Below are positions 1 to 7,752 of a stretch of DNA of 64,000 nt, piece by piece. The stretch spans positions 1-64,000 of the forward strand of contig NZ_JAHUWN010000031.1 in assembly GCF_019219025.1 (NCBI RefSeq), in the 5' to 3' direction. The stretch is from Bacillus sp. sid0103 (GTDB taxonomy: Bacteria; Bacillota; Bacilli; Bacillales_B; DSM-18226). The notes beneath the pieces are model-generated. The model did no database searches, had not been told where the DNA came from, and saw only the letters and a list, made by a program, of their open reading frames with translations. Position numbers and translations under genes: made by a program. The stretch's first letter is position 1. Each line of letters opens with the position of its first letter.

Positions 1-27
1 ATTTAGGTTAAACTGTATTTGAGTCAT
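1..27 (-). CDS. Transposase N-terminus (partial, runs off the window)
   Basis: The minus strand has GGAGGAATTAATT followed by ATG at position 27 and then nine codons reading MTQIQFNLN before the window ends. This start resembles transposases of the IS256 (mutator) type from Bacillus. The Shine-Dalgarno region and start codon lie inside one arm of an inverted repeat (21-39 with 75-92), so read-through transcription from outside the element would fold the start region into a hairpin. That is a known way of damping transposase translation in other IS elements. Only nine residues are visible, so the identity is tentative. Confidence 0.45.
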
Positions 28-92
28 AATTAATTCCTCCACATTGTTTTCTTCGCCGTTAACATTGTAACCATGAGGAATTAATTTGACTC
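21..92. repeat. Inverted repeat covering the transposase start
   Basis: GAGTCA-T-AATTAATTCCTC (21-39) pairs with GAGGAATTAATT-T-GACTC (75-92) across a 35-bp loop. The arms contain the ribosome binding site and ATG of the partial transposase. Confidence 0.7.
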
Positions 93-128
93 ATTTTCTT
101 TTTACACAATTATATGGACTCAATCCCC

Positions 129-322
129 ATTGATTACCTTCTTCCCCTTTTTTCAGCGGCTTCGGTCACCTATAACCCCTATTGATTACCGTCTTCCCCT
201 TTTTTCACCAACTTCGGTCACCTATAACCCCCATTGATTACCTTCTTCCACTTTTTTCAGCATCTTCGGTCACCTATAACCCCTATTGATTACCTTCTTC
301 CCCTTTTTTGCCCTCTTCGGTC
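129..322. repeat. 52-bp tandem repeat array, about 3.7 units
   Basis: ATTGATTACC recurs at 129, 181, 233 and 285, an exact 52-bp period. Each unit has the same order: ATTGATTACC, TTCTTCC-C-CTTTTTT, a short variable stretch, then TTCGGTCACCTATAACCCC. Units abut with no spacers, so this is a minisatellite-type array and not CRISPR. No reading frame is maintained. A much longer 52-bp array lies at 29356-30100. Confidence 0.9.
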
Positions 323-424
323 ATTAAATACACCCAACCAAAATCAAAGACCATCCCGCTAGGCGAAATGGTCTATAATTGTAATCTATGATTTTTTCCC
401 AAGCACCGGCGTCCGATCCTCCGT

Positions 425-2599
425 TTACCTCGATGGCGGAAGCATCGTTAATGCTACCCTGCCTTTTTTCATATCTACCGAGTCTACCCATACGGTAACG
501 ACATCTCCTACAGATACAATGTCTAATGGATGCTTTACAAATCGATTGCTGAGTTTTGAAATATGCACAAGCCCGTCCTGCTTGACGCCTATATCAACAA
601 ATGCACCGAAGTCAACTACGTTTCGAACTGTACCTTGCAGCTCCATCCCTGCTTTTAGGTCCTCTAGCTTTAGAACATCTTTTTTCAAAAGAGGGCGAGG
701 TAAATCATCGCGTGGGTCACGTTCTGGTCTAACTAATGCATCAATAATGTCCTTTAGGGTTAGTTCCCCTATAGCTAGTTCTTCGGAAACTGAATTTAAA
801 TCGAGACCATGAAGGGCTGTTTTAAGCTCTTCTGTACCAAGGTCATCGGTCGTAAAGCCGAGACTTGCTAATAATTTCTTCACTTCATTGTAGTTTTCAG
901 GATGGATCCCTGTCCTGTCAAGCGGCTGCTTTCCATCCAGTACGCGCAAGAAGCCTATCGCCTGCTCATACGTTTTTGCCCCTAAACGAGGAACCTTCTT
1001 TAGTTGTACTCTGCTTGTAAATTTCCCTTCCTCTTCACGCTTTTTCACAATATTGTTTGCTGCGGTTTTGTTAAGCCCTGCTACATACTGTAAAAGCGAT
1101 GGAGAGGCGGTATTGACATTTACACCAACTTTGTTAACTGCCGTTTCGACGACAAAATGCAATGATTCTGACAGTCGTTTCTGGGAAACATCATGCTGGT
1201 ATTGACCGACACCAACCGATTTTGGGTCAATCTTCACCAATTCTGCTAATGGGTCCTGCAATCGACGGGCAATGGAGGCCGCACTTCTCTCTTCTACCTG
1301 CAAATTCGGAAACTCTTCTCTCGCCAGTTCAGATGCCGAATAAACACTGGCCCCTGCTTCATTAACGATTAAATAGAAAATTTCCTCATCCATTTCCTTT
1401 AAAATATCGGCAACAAACTGTTCTGTTTCCCTTGAAGCAGTCCCGTTTCCAATGGCTGCCATCTCCACTTTATATTCGCGAAGAATGTTAATAAACTTTT
1501 CGCGGGCTTCCTTCGTCTTTGAAACAGGAGGATGCGGATAAATGACATCAATTTTCAGTACCTTGCCTGTTTCATCGACTACCGCCAGTTTACATCCTGT
1601 CCGGTAAGCAGGGTCGACTCCGATAACAATCTTCCCTTTTAACGGCGGCTGCAATAGTAAGTTCCGAAGATTTTCAGAGAATATATGTATGGCTTGCTCT
1701 TCACCTTTTTCCGTTAATTCACTGCGGAGTTCCCGCTCAATCGAAGGTTGAATCAATCGTTTATAGCTATCTTCCAACGCCTCTAACACGATTGGGGCTG
1801 CCGGTGAATGTGGAACACGAACCCATTTTTTCGTTAGATACGCCATAATTAAATCCATATTCATTTTAATTGACACTCGTAGGATATCTTCTTTTTCCCC
1901 GCGGTTTAATGCAAGAATACGATGTGGAACAATTTTATTTACAGGTTCATCATATTCATAGTACATTTCATAAATATTTTTCTCGTCTTTTTCCGCTTCT
2001 TTGACGACAGATACTACTGCTCCGGATTTAAAGGTTTCTCTCCGAATCCATTTACGGCTTTCAGCATCATCGGAAACCCGCTCGGCAATGATATCTCTTG
2101 CACCTGAAAGTGCGTCCTCCACCGTGAGGACTCCTTTTTCCTCCGATAAAAATTGCTTTGCTTTTTCCTCGATACTTTCTTTCGAAAAAGTCAGCAGCCA
2201 TTCAGCCAATGGTTCCAGCCCTTTTTCCTTCGCGACGGTTGCTTTAGTCCGTCTTTTTTGTTTATAAGGTCTATATAAATCTTCAACCTCTTGAAGTTTC
2301 TCTGCCTTGGTAATTGCGGCGTTTAGTTCATCCGTTAATTTCCCTTGTTCACCTATTATGCGGATAACCTCTTCTTTTCTTTGCTCGAGGTTTTGGATAT
2401 ACTGCCAGCGTTCTAATATATTTCTGATTTGGACTTCATCAAGTGCGCCTGTCATTTCTTTACGATAACGAGCAATAAAAGGAACTGTATTGCCTTCATC
2501 TAGTAATGAAATAACACTTTTTACTTGTTTGAAAGAGATTGCTAATTCAGCAGCAATTTTCTTTAACAACTGATCATCTTTTACGATTGTATCATTCAC
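425..2599 (-). CDS. tex: Tex-family RNA-binding transcription accessory protein
   Basis: This is the Tex/YdcI family, cytoplasmic nucleic-acid-binding proteins linked to transcription. The frame shows an N-terminal helical Tex domain with the family hallmark DEGNTVPFIARYRKE, a YqgF/RuvX-like RNase H fold beginning near residue 325 (IVIGVDPAYRTG), helix-hairpin-helix motifs around 490-560, and a C-terminal S1 domain (GTVRNVVDFGAFVDIG). I place the start at a GTG (2599), eight bases after GGAGG, giving 724 residues; an ATG five codons upstream overlaps that ribosome binding site. In B. subtilis tex follows the sigB operon. Here it lies directly downstream of ndoA, past two terminators and a dispersed repeat. 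Confidence 0.95.
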   Translation of the reverse strand: MNDTIVKDDQLLKKIAAELAISFKQVKSVISLLDEGNTVPFIARYRKEMTGALDEVQIRNILERWQYIQNLEQRKEEVIRIIGEQGKLTDELNAAITKAEKLQEVEDLYRPYKQKRRTKATVAKEKGLEPLAEWLLTFSKESIEEKAKQFLSEEKGVLTVEDALSGARDIIAERVSDDAESRKWIRRETFKSGAVVSVVKEAEKDEKNIYEMYYEYDEPVNKIVPHRILALNRGEKEDILRVSIKMNMDLIMAYLTKKWVRVPHSPAAPIVLEALEDSYKRLIQPSIERELRSELTEKGEEQAIHIFSENLRNLLLQPPLKGKIVIGVDPAYRTGCKLAVVDETGKVLKIDVIYPHPPVSKTKEAREKFINILREYKVEMAAIGNGTASRETEQFVADILKEMDEEIFYLIVNEAGASVYSASELAREEFPNLQVEERSAASIARRLQDPLAELVKIDPKSVGVGQYQHDVSQKRLSESLHFVVETAVNKVGVNVNTASPSLLQYVAGLNKTAANNIVKKREEEGKFTSRVQLKKVPRLGAKTYEQAIGFLRVLDGKQPLDRTGIHPENYNEVKKLLASLGFTTDDLGTEELKTALHGLDLNSVSEELAIGELTLKDIIDALVRPERDPRDDLPRPLLKKDVLKLEDLKAGMELQGTVRNVVDFGAFVDIGVKQDGLVHISKLSNRFVKHPLDIVSVGDVVTVWVDSVDMKKGRVALTMLPPSR

Positions 2600-2684
2600 A
2601 AAGCAAGCCTCCATTCCATTTCATTCTATTGTAGCAGAATAAGTAGTGAGTTTCATTAAACGGGGGTCCCCTTATTACTTTCAA

Positions 2685-2830
2685 AAAGGCACTGTTTGAT
2701 TTCCGCTCCAGGTACCCGCATTCCACAGGCGGTCCGGGATTCTCCTCGGCGCACTACGCCTGCAGGGTCTCCCAACCACCTGTTTCTCTCGCAGGAGTCT
2801 TATGCCTTTGCTTCAATCAACATGTGTACA
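2685..2830. repeat. Dispersed palindromic element (CTCCTGCGGG family), copy 1
   Basis: The stretch begins TTTGATTTCCGCTCC and ends CTTCAATCAA, with GC-rich interior blocks such as CTCGCAGGAGTCTTATGCC and CTGCAGGGTCTCCC. The same building blocks (TTGATTGGA..CG, CTCCTGCGGG, CGTTCAATCAA) occur at 24340-24410 and 54455-54555. Such non-coding elements are common in Bacillus genomes. It occupies the interval between tex and ndoA, where I see no gene. Confidence 0.6.
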
Positions 2831-2861
2831 AAATCAACAACTTTAACATGGCCATTCCAAA

Positions 2862-2892
2862 AAAAATAGGCAAGCACATTGGCTTGCCTAAG
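2862..2892 (-). terminator. Second terminator downstream of ndoA
   Basis: AGGCAAGC-N6-GCTTGCCT forms a perfect 8-bp stem. On the minus strand it is followed by A and a run of eight T, the form of an intrinsic terminator. It lies beyond another terminator at 2926-2951. Confidence 0.75.
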
Positions 2893-2925
2893 CAATTTTG
2901 AGAATGAGGTCAGGATATGTATGAA

Positions 2926-2951
2926 AAAACGCTCTTCCTAAAAAGAGCGTG
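2926..2951 (-). terminator. Terminator directly after ndoA
   Basis: ACGCTCTT and AAGAGCGT form the stem, followed on the minus strand by six T. It sits 8 bp after the ndoA stop codon and should end the alr/ndoAI/ndoA transcript before tex. Confidence 0.8.
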
Positions 2952-2958
2952 CTTTGCG

Positions 2959-3309
2959 TTAAAATTCGATGAGACCCAGGCTTATCTGCAAGGCTTCATC
3001 CACTTTCTCCATCATTTCGTCATCGAGATGGGTGATTTTATCGGTTAACCGCTGCTTATCAATTGTACGAATTTGCTCTAACAGAATGACCGAATCTCGT
3101 TCAAATCCGTAGCGCTTCGCATCAATTTCTACATGAGTAGGAAGCTTGGCTTTTTGAATTTGAGCTGTAATCGCTGCAACAATCACTGTGGGACTAAACC
3201 GATTCCCGATGTCGTTTTGGATGACAAGTACAGGTCGGACGCCGCCTTGTTCAGAACCAACAACTGGGGATAGGTCCGCGAAATAAACGTCACCACGTTT
3301 GACTATCAA
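2959..3309 (-). CDS. ndoA: EndoA (MazF-type) mRNA interferase toxin
   Basis: 116 residues, the standard length of B. subtilis NdoA/EndoA, a MazF-family ribosome-independent endoribonuclease that cuts mRNA at UACAU-type sites. Visible hallmarks are the N-terminal [21 protein letters not shown] strand-loop with the conserved Arg, RPVLVIQND, and the TVIVAAIT strand with its Thr. It lies 4 bp downstream of the antitoxin gene ndoAI, so the two are co-transcribed and probably translationally coupled. In B. subtilis the gene after ndoA is rsbR; here a terminator follows. Confidence 0.96.
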   Translation of the reverse strand: MIVKRGDVYFADLSPVVGSEQGGVRPVLVIQNDIGNRFSPTVIVAAITAQIQKAKLPTHVEIDAKRYGFERDSVILLEQIRTIDKQRLTDKITHLDDEMMEKVDEALQISLGLIEF

Positions 3310-3313
3310 AGGA

Positions 3314-3601
3314 TTATCCTCCGCTTACAAGACGTTCAACTGTGTGTTCTGCCTCATATTCTGCTAAAAATGCTTCTGATGCAATCCCTAGATTTATCTT
3401 TGCCATTTCCATGTATCCACGTCTCATCGACTCGCGAATTTGTCTCTTTTTACGCTCGCGTAAATACATTTTTGTTGCCTGGTAGATAAACTCGCTGCGG
3501 TTTACATTTTCTTGTTTTACAAAACCATCTAATTCAGTTAAAAGATGTTGCGGTAACTTCACTAAGATTTCCGTAGTTGCGCCGGATTCAGACACAAACA
3601 T
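3314..3601 (-). CDS. ndoAI: EndoAI antitoxin (ribbon-helix-helix)
   Basis: 95 residues, matching the EndoAI antitoxin family (93 in B. subtilis). The N-terminal half ([21 protein letters not shown]...[14 protein letters not shown]) is a ribbon-helix-helix DNA-binding dimer unit. The C-terminal half wraps the EndoA toxin in the known complex. An inverted repeat of 9-4-9 geometry overlaps the upstream promoter (3771-3798) and is a plausible target for this protein or the toxin-antitoxin complex; that regulation is an inference. The upstream neighbour is alr, as in B. subtilis. Confidence 0.95.
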   Translation of the reverse strand: MFVSESGATTEILVKLPQHLLTELDGFVKQENVNRSEFIYQATKMYLRERKKRQIRESMRRGYMEMAKINLGIASEAFLAEYEAEHTVERLVSGG

Positions 3602-3770
3602 ACACCTCCACCATCACTACACACCATTTTTATCTAACCAGAATTCCTTCTGATGAATAAACGCCACTCCACTTCATGAATCGCCTTTTGGCCTGTTTCA
3701 TACAGTGAGTTTCATTTATTATCTGTACCATATTTAATAATAACACTAATCGAACCTATTGCATAGACTA

Positions 3771-3798
3771 ATTATAATACTACTGTATTATAAGCCAA
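3771..3798 (-). promoter_or_regulatory. Promoter with embedded 9-4-9 palindrome before ndoAI
   Basis: On the minus strand TTGGCT (3793-3798), a 16-bp spacer and TATAAT (3771-3776) make a sigma-A-like promoter. TTATAATAC (3772-3780), TACT and GTATTATAA (3785-3793) form a perfect inverted repeat covering the spacer and most of the -10. This is the architecture of an autoregulated operator. The leader to ndoAI is about 165 nt. Confidence 0.55.
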
Positions 3799-3866
3799 TA
3801 AAACACCCTTTTATGCACAAATCAACGCAATATCATAAATATGATGAAAAAACATGATTTAGCCCA

Positions 3867-5030
3867 TTAATCTTGAAGAAGATAATTTTTTAAATCGACA
3901 ATTTTTCCATCCTTTTTATAAAGACGTGGGACCCGATAGGCGATGATACAAGGGACCTCATAATTAATCGTGTCGAGATTTTTGGCAATCTCATTTATTG
4001 AAATAAACTGATTCTCCTGCGTGCCAATTAAGGTGACGGTTGTCCCAATCGGAACATAATGCGGCAGCCGGATCATACATTGGTCCATACAAATTCTACC
4101 GACAATTGGCGACCTAACACCTTCCACAAGCACTTCTTGTCCTTGCAACTTGCGAATCCAACCGTCCGCATAACCAATTGGAATCGTCCCAATCCACTCT
4201 TCTTCACCAGTTTCATAGGTTGCCCCGTAACTCACTTTTTCACCCTTGGGCATCTTTTTGACGTGGACCAGTCGTGATTGGAGTGAAAATGCCTCCTTTA
4301 GCTGAAAGGGAATTTCATTTTCCATCTCAAGTGAAGGTGTTAGTCCATACATCGCAATCCCAATCCGGACTGTATTAAAATAAGTCTTTGGATAGCGCAA
4401 AGCTGCCGCACTATTGCTGGAATGTATATACTTTGGTTTTTGTTTTAACGCCGAAACCATGTTTTCAAATGAAGCTAGTTGCTGATACATATAGGTTTCG
4501 TCTAGTGCATCCGCCGTTGCAAAGTGCGTAAAGATCCCTTCTAGAATAAATTGATCATTTTCAGAGATCATTTGCTCGACCACCGTTAATTCAGATACAC
4601 TTCGAACGCCGATTCTTCCCATTCCAGTATCTACTTTGATATGAACTGAAATCCTATCATCGGGTGTTACATGTTTTAATGCCTCTTCCAGCCATTCTGG
4701 TTGGAAAACGGTCACAGTGATAGCAAATTTTGCAGCTACTTGGATATCTTCAGGCCGTGTCGCACCCAAAACCAGGATCGGAGCAGAAATCCCTTTATTC
4801 CTTAAGGCAATAGCCTCGTCCATAAACGCAACAGCAAGATAGTCTGCCCCTGCTTCAAGTGCGGTTTCTGCCACTCGAAGATCTCCATGGCCATACGCAT
4901 TTGCTTTGACAACTGCAATCATTGTCACTGCTTGAGGCAAATGCTTCTTTATTGAGGTTAGATTAGCATGAATACAATCTAAATCCACTTCGGCCCATGT
5001 ATCACGATAGAAAAAACCTTGCTCTTCCAT
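3867..5030 (-). CDS. alr: Alanine racemase
   Basis: Interconverts L- and D-alanine for peptidoglycan synthesis, using pyridoxal phosphate. The 387-residue length matches the family. The N-terminal TIM barrel carries the PLP lysine in [12 protein letters not shown] (Lys42), and the C-terminal beta domain carries the conserved tyrosine in KVSYGATYE near residue 268 and the ICMDQCM motif. It sits between ydcC and ndoAI as in B. subtilis. The spacing to ndoAI (265 bp) contains a separate promoter, so ndoAI-ndoA need not depend on alr transcription. Confidence 0.97.
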   Translation of the reverse strand: MEEQGFFYRDTWAEVDLDCIHANLTSIKKHLPQAVTMIAVVKANAYGHGDLRVAETALEAGADYLAVAFMDEAIALRNKGISAPILVLGATRPEDIQVAAKFAITVTVFQPEWLEEALKHVTPDDRISVHIKVDTGMGRIGVRSVSELTVVEQMISENDQFILEGIFTHFATADALDETYMYQQLASFENMVSALKQKPKYIHSSNSAAALRYPKTYFNTVRIGIAMYGLTPSLEMENEIPFQLKEAFSLQSRLVHVKKMPKGEKVSYGATYETGEEEWIGTIPIGYADGWIRKLQGQEVLVEGVRSPIVGRICMDQCMIRLPHYVPIGTTVTLIGTQENQFISINEIAKNLDTINYEVPCIIAYRVPRLYKKDGKIVDLKNYLLQD

Positions 5031-5116
5031 GTTTCCACTTCCTAATAGCTTTAATTATATATTATTCCATTTTATCACAAAAAATATCATACGACTGTTA
5101 CCTTTTTATATCAAAA

Positions 5117-5147
5117 AAAGAGCAAGCCCTATATAAGCCTGCTCCTT
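5117..5147 (-). terminator. Terminator after the LolA-like lipoprotein gene
   Basis: GAGCA-G-GC...GC-T-TGCTC stem on the minus strand followed by seven T. It separates the lipoprotein gene from alr. Confidence 0.75.
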
Positions 5148-5154
5148 GACTGAT

Positions 5155-6168
5155 TTATTTTACTGCTTCCCCTTGGACAGATGCTGCCACCTCAATTAGT
5201 TCTTTTTTCGTTAAGTTCTTGGATGCAATCATATAATCGACACCATTATGCGACCAAGAAATCGAGTGATCGGAAACTGCCCCAATCGTTGCCCCTAAGT
5301 CGACAATATCCCCTTCAACATAGGTTGGATTGGTAGATGCCGTTTTCGCAGTTACTTTTTCTTGGACAAGTGTAAAGGATTTTTTACCATCGTAAGTGAG
5401 AACAACCCTTTTCCCATCCTCCAATGCCACTTCTTTTTCCTCGATTAGTTTGGTTCCTTTCAGTTCTGCAGTTGGATACATAACCGTAAAGGCATCATCG
5501 CCGCCATCTGCCATTGCCGGCAGGTTGAGTTGAGCCCGTGTCATGTTTTTCTTCATATCGAAATCGTCCTTGTCAAAGCTGGCATTAAATTTAACCTTTG
5601 AGAACTCGACTGTTACGAGGGCATTTCGATCTGGATCCATTACTTTTACCACAGCTGGTGATAAATCACCTTTATTCAATTTGATTTCTTGGAATGGCAG
5701 CATTGAATTGTTTTGGTAACGGGTTTTGGTTTCAAATACATAATAATCCTTTGTAGTGGAGAATTTCGCACTTTTATCAGCAACAATGTCCTTAATCAGC
5801 GACTCATACAAGTAGGCCTGGCTGCTGTTTTGCGGCCAATCGCTTTGGAAACGGAAGCTCTTATTTAGAGCAGGCGTCAGAACAAATACCCCTTGGTTAT
5901 TCCTTAAAATCATCTGACTTTGGTCTTTTTGAGCATTTTTCAAATTCACACGATAAAAGGTAGGATCTTTGTGCCAGATTTCCACGTTATACACTTGTGA
6001 ATCCGAACCCATTTTCAACGTCATTTTTGCATTCACCTTATAGCCGCTTAGGTCATCTAGTTTTCCTGTTAACTCTTTAACCACATCACCTTGTGATTTA
6101 GAGCCACAGGCAGCTAGTACAAAAATGACCATTAGCCCTGTGATTAGCAGCAACAACTTTTTCCTCAT
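5155..6168 (-). CDS. ydcC: LolA-like outer-surface lipoprotein (YdcC family)
   Basis: A 337-residue lipoprotein of the YdcC type, which in B. subtilis is a mother-cell sporulation gene of uncertain role with a LolA-like fold. The N-terminus has a charged MRKK, a hydrophobic stretch and a lipobox VLAAC, so it should be cleaved by signal peptidase II and anchored on the outer face of the membrane. The body alternates short strands typical of the LolA half-barrel (YKVNAKMTLKMGSDSQVYNVEIWHK region). I chose the ATG at 6168, eight bases after AAGGGG, rather than the upstream ATG at 6192. Its position between acpS and alr is conserved in Bacillus. Confidence 0.88.
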   Translation of the reverse strand: MRKKLLLLITGLMVIFVLAACGSKSQGDVVKELTGKLDDLSGYKVNAKMTLKMGSDSQVYNVEIWHKDPTFYRVNLKNAQKDQSQMILRNNQGVFVLTPALNKSFRFQSDWPQNSSQAYLYESLIKDIVADKSAKFSTTKDYYVFETKTRYQNNSMLPFQEIKLNKGDLSPAVVKVMDPDRNALVTVEFSKVKFNASFDKDDFDMKKNMTRAQLNLPAMADGGDDAFTVMYPTAELKGTKLIEEKEVALEDGKRVVLTYDGKKSFTLVQEKVTAKTASTNPTYVEGDIVDLGATIGAVSDHSISWSHNGVDYMIASKNLTKKELIEVAASVQGEAVK

Positions 6169-6352
6169 TCCTTCAACCCCTTCTTGTCTCATTTCATATG
6201 ATTCTAGAGAAGAGAAAGGCAGGGGTCAGGCAATGGAGTTTGCTATCCAAAATGACCATGGCTGACCTTGTCTCTCCTGTTTCCCTATGAATATATGAGA
6301 CAACCTTTAGGAATATGATAAAGAAGTTGCCAAGCTATTTATTTAAATAAAA

Positions 6353-6703
6353 TTAATCTTCTTCAATCATGACTTGCGCGACGGCGTAGTCCCTGCTATG
6401 TGATATGGATAAATGGGCCCGCGTCTCAGGCTTTGCAATAAATGGTTTTCCAGTGCTATCATTGTCGATTTCTATGTCTAAAAATGATAGCTCAGCACCA
6501 ATTCCCGTGCCATTCGCTTTTGAATACGCTTCTTTTGCCGCAAAACGCCCTGCAAAAAATTCTACCTTTCTTGCTGCCGGTAACTCCTCAAATTTCTTCC
6601 GTTCCGTTGGGGTTAACACGCGGTCAACAAACTTCTTTTGGCGAAGTAGGATGTCCTGGATCCTTGAAAGTTCAATAATATCGATTCCAATCCCTTTAAT
6701 CAT
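6353..6703 (-). CDS. acpS: Holo-[acyl-carrier-protein] synthase
   Basis: Transfers the 4'-phosphopantetheine arm of CoA to apo-ACP, activating fatty-acid synthesis. The protein is 116 residues, normal for trimeric AcpS. It has the metal-binding [12 protein letters not shown] with the key Asp, the [15 protein letters not shown] motif with the second metal ligand Glu, and the C-terminal [13 protein letters not shown] strand. It lies just upstream of ydcC on the same strand, as in B. subtilis. A dispersed repeat separates it from the divergent rhomboid gene. Confidence 0.96.
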   Translation of the reverse strand: MIKGIGIDIIELSRIQDILLRQKKFVDRVLTPTERKKFEELPAARKVEFFAGRFAAKEAYSKANGTGIGAELSFLDIEIDNDSTGKPFIAKPETRAHLSISHSRDYAVAQVMIEED

Positions 6704-6767
6704 TCTTCATCTTCCTTCTATTTGTTATATGATTAGCATAATAGTGTACAAGATAAGAAAAGCGGAA

Positions 6768-6906
6768 TCGCCCGGTTAGCGGCGTATGGACTGGAGCACT
6801 TTGACCGAGATAAAGGAAACACGGAGAGCGTTAGCAATCCGATGTTGACTTATCGTAGGGAAAAGGGCGAAGTACACTAGCCGCTGGGCGATGGAGCTAG
6901 ACAGTA
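6768..6906. repeat. Dispersed element family 1 (AAAAGCGG..CGCC), copy 1
   Basis: Starts AGAAAAGCGGAATCGCCC and ends GGGCGATGGAGCTAGACAG, so its ends are imperfect inverted repeats of each other. Related ends appear at 8818-8850, 10393-10625 and 42047-42090. The copy at 42047 shares the interior TATGGA-TGG-GCACTTTGA block. It is non-coding and lies between divergent acpS and ydcA. Confidence 0.65.
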
Positions 6907-6958
6907 GTCTAAGTTCATGTCTAAACTTATATATTATGTGACACAGGAGGTGCAAGTA

Positions 6959-7687
6959 ATGTTTACACGAACGGAAAGCTTTCGCGATTTTATCCGCCTT
7001 TATCCGATCGTTTCTATTATCATTACCATTCATTTAGGATTATATTTATTAACTAGTTTACCAGTCTTCCCAAACGCCTGGTTCTTTGAAAACCTTTCCG
7101 GAGTAAATCTTTACATAACGGAAGGAGAGTATTGGCGCTTAATTACACCGACCTTTATGCATAGCGGGTTCTCACATGCTCTGTTTAATAGCTTTTCACT
7201 GGTTTTATTCGGACCAGCCCTCGAGCGCATGCTTGGCAGTGGGCGATTTTTATTCATATATCTGCTCACAGGAATCATCGCGAATGTTGCCACACTGCTG
7301 CTCGAACCACTTACATATACCCATGTTGGTTCAAGCGGGGCAATATTTGGACTGTTTGGCTATTATTTAGCGATTATTGTCTTTCGGAAACATATGCTTT
7401 CTAAGCAAAATGCGCAAATTATCCTGACACTCTCTGTGGTTAGTTTAATTATGACATTTTTACAGCCGAATATTAATATTACCGCTCATCTTTTTGGATT
7501 ACTTGGCGGCTTTTTACTAGGGGCGATTCCTTATTTTAATAAAAAGGAATTAACAGATTCAATTCGAGGTACCGCAAACTGGGCAAGCAGTAAGAAAAAA
7601 AGGATCTCTTATCAATCTCCTTGGAAAGTTCTCATTTGGGCCGCGATTATCATCATTGCAATTATCGGATTACTCGCACAAAAATAA
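6959..7687 (+). CDS. ydcA: Rhomboid-family intramembrane serine protease
   Basis: A polytopic membrane protease that cuts transmembrane substrates within the lipid bilayer. In the 242-residue product the catalytic dyad is visible: Ser126 in GSSGAIFG and His177 in NITAHLFG, with the HxxxN-like loop motif HALFNSFSL upstream (N77) and about six hydrophobic helices. I start at ATG 6959, preceded by AGGAGGTG; an upstream in-frame ATG at 6917 has no ribosome binding site. B. subtilis ydcA occupies the same place next to acpS. The natural substrate is unknown. Confidence 0.9.
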   Translation: MFTRTESFRDFIRLYPIVSIIITIHLGLYLLTSLPVFPNAWFFENLSGVNLYITEGEYWRLITPTFMHSGFSHALFNSFSLVLFGPALERMLGSGRFLFIYLLTGIIANVATLLLEPLTYTHVGSSGAIFGLFGYYLAIIVFRKHMLSKQNAQIILTLSVVSLIMTFLQPNINITAHLFGLLGGFLLGAIPYFNKKELTDSIRGTANWASSKKKRISYQSPWKVLIWAAIIIIAIIGLLAQK

Positions 7688-7731
7688 CAGGGATTTGCAG
7701 TCGAATCATCCTTCACTGCTATCCCTTTTTT
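7688..7731. terminator. Terminator between convergent ydcA and uvsE
   Basis: AGGGAT-t-GCAGT and ACTGC-t-ATCCCT form an 11-bp interrupted stem followed by TTTTTT on the plus strand. It serves the rhomboid gene. Confidence 0.7.
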
Positions 7732-7752
7732 CCTTTGCCCAGCTTCTCCCCC

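Larger units (their letters stand above)
1..118 (-). mobile_element. Edge of an insertion sequence, probably IS256-like (partial)
   Basis: The first 27 bases, read on the minus strand, are the start of an open frame with a strong ribosome binding site. Between about 95 and 118 the minus strand reads ...ATAATTGTGTAAAAAG, which resembles the terminal inverted repeats of IS256-family elements (often containing TGTGTAAAAA). The left end and most of the transposase lie outside the window, so family assignment rests on nine codons and one end and is an inference. Confidence 0.4.

Noticed and set aside
2001..2267. Plus-strand frames within tex and other large genes
   Set aside because: They are antisense to strongly conserved coding sequence and lack their own start signals.
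6776..7033. Minus-strand 85-residue frame over the acpS-ydcA gap
   Set aside because: It spans the dispersed element and the start of the rhomboid gene in antisense, without a ribosome binding site.
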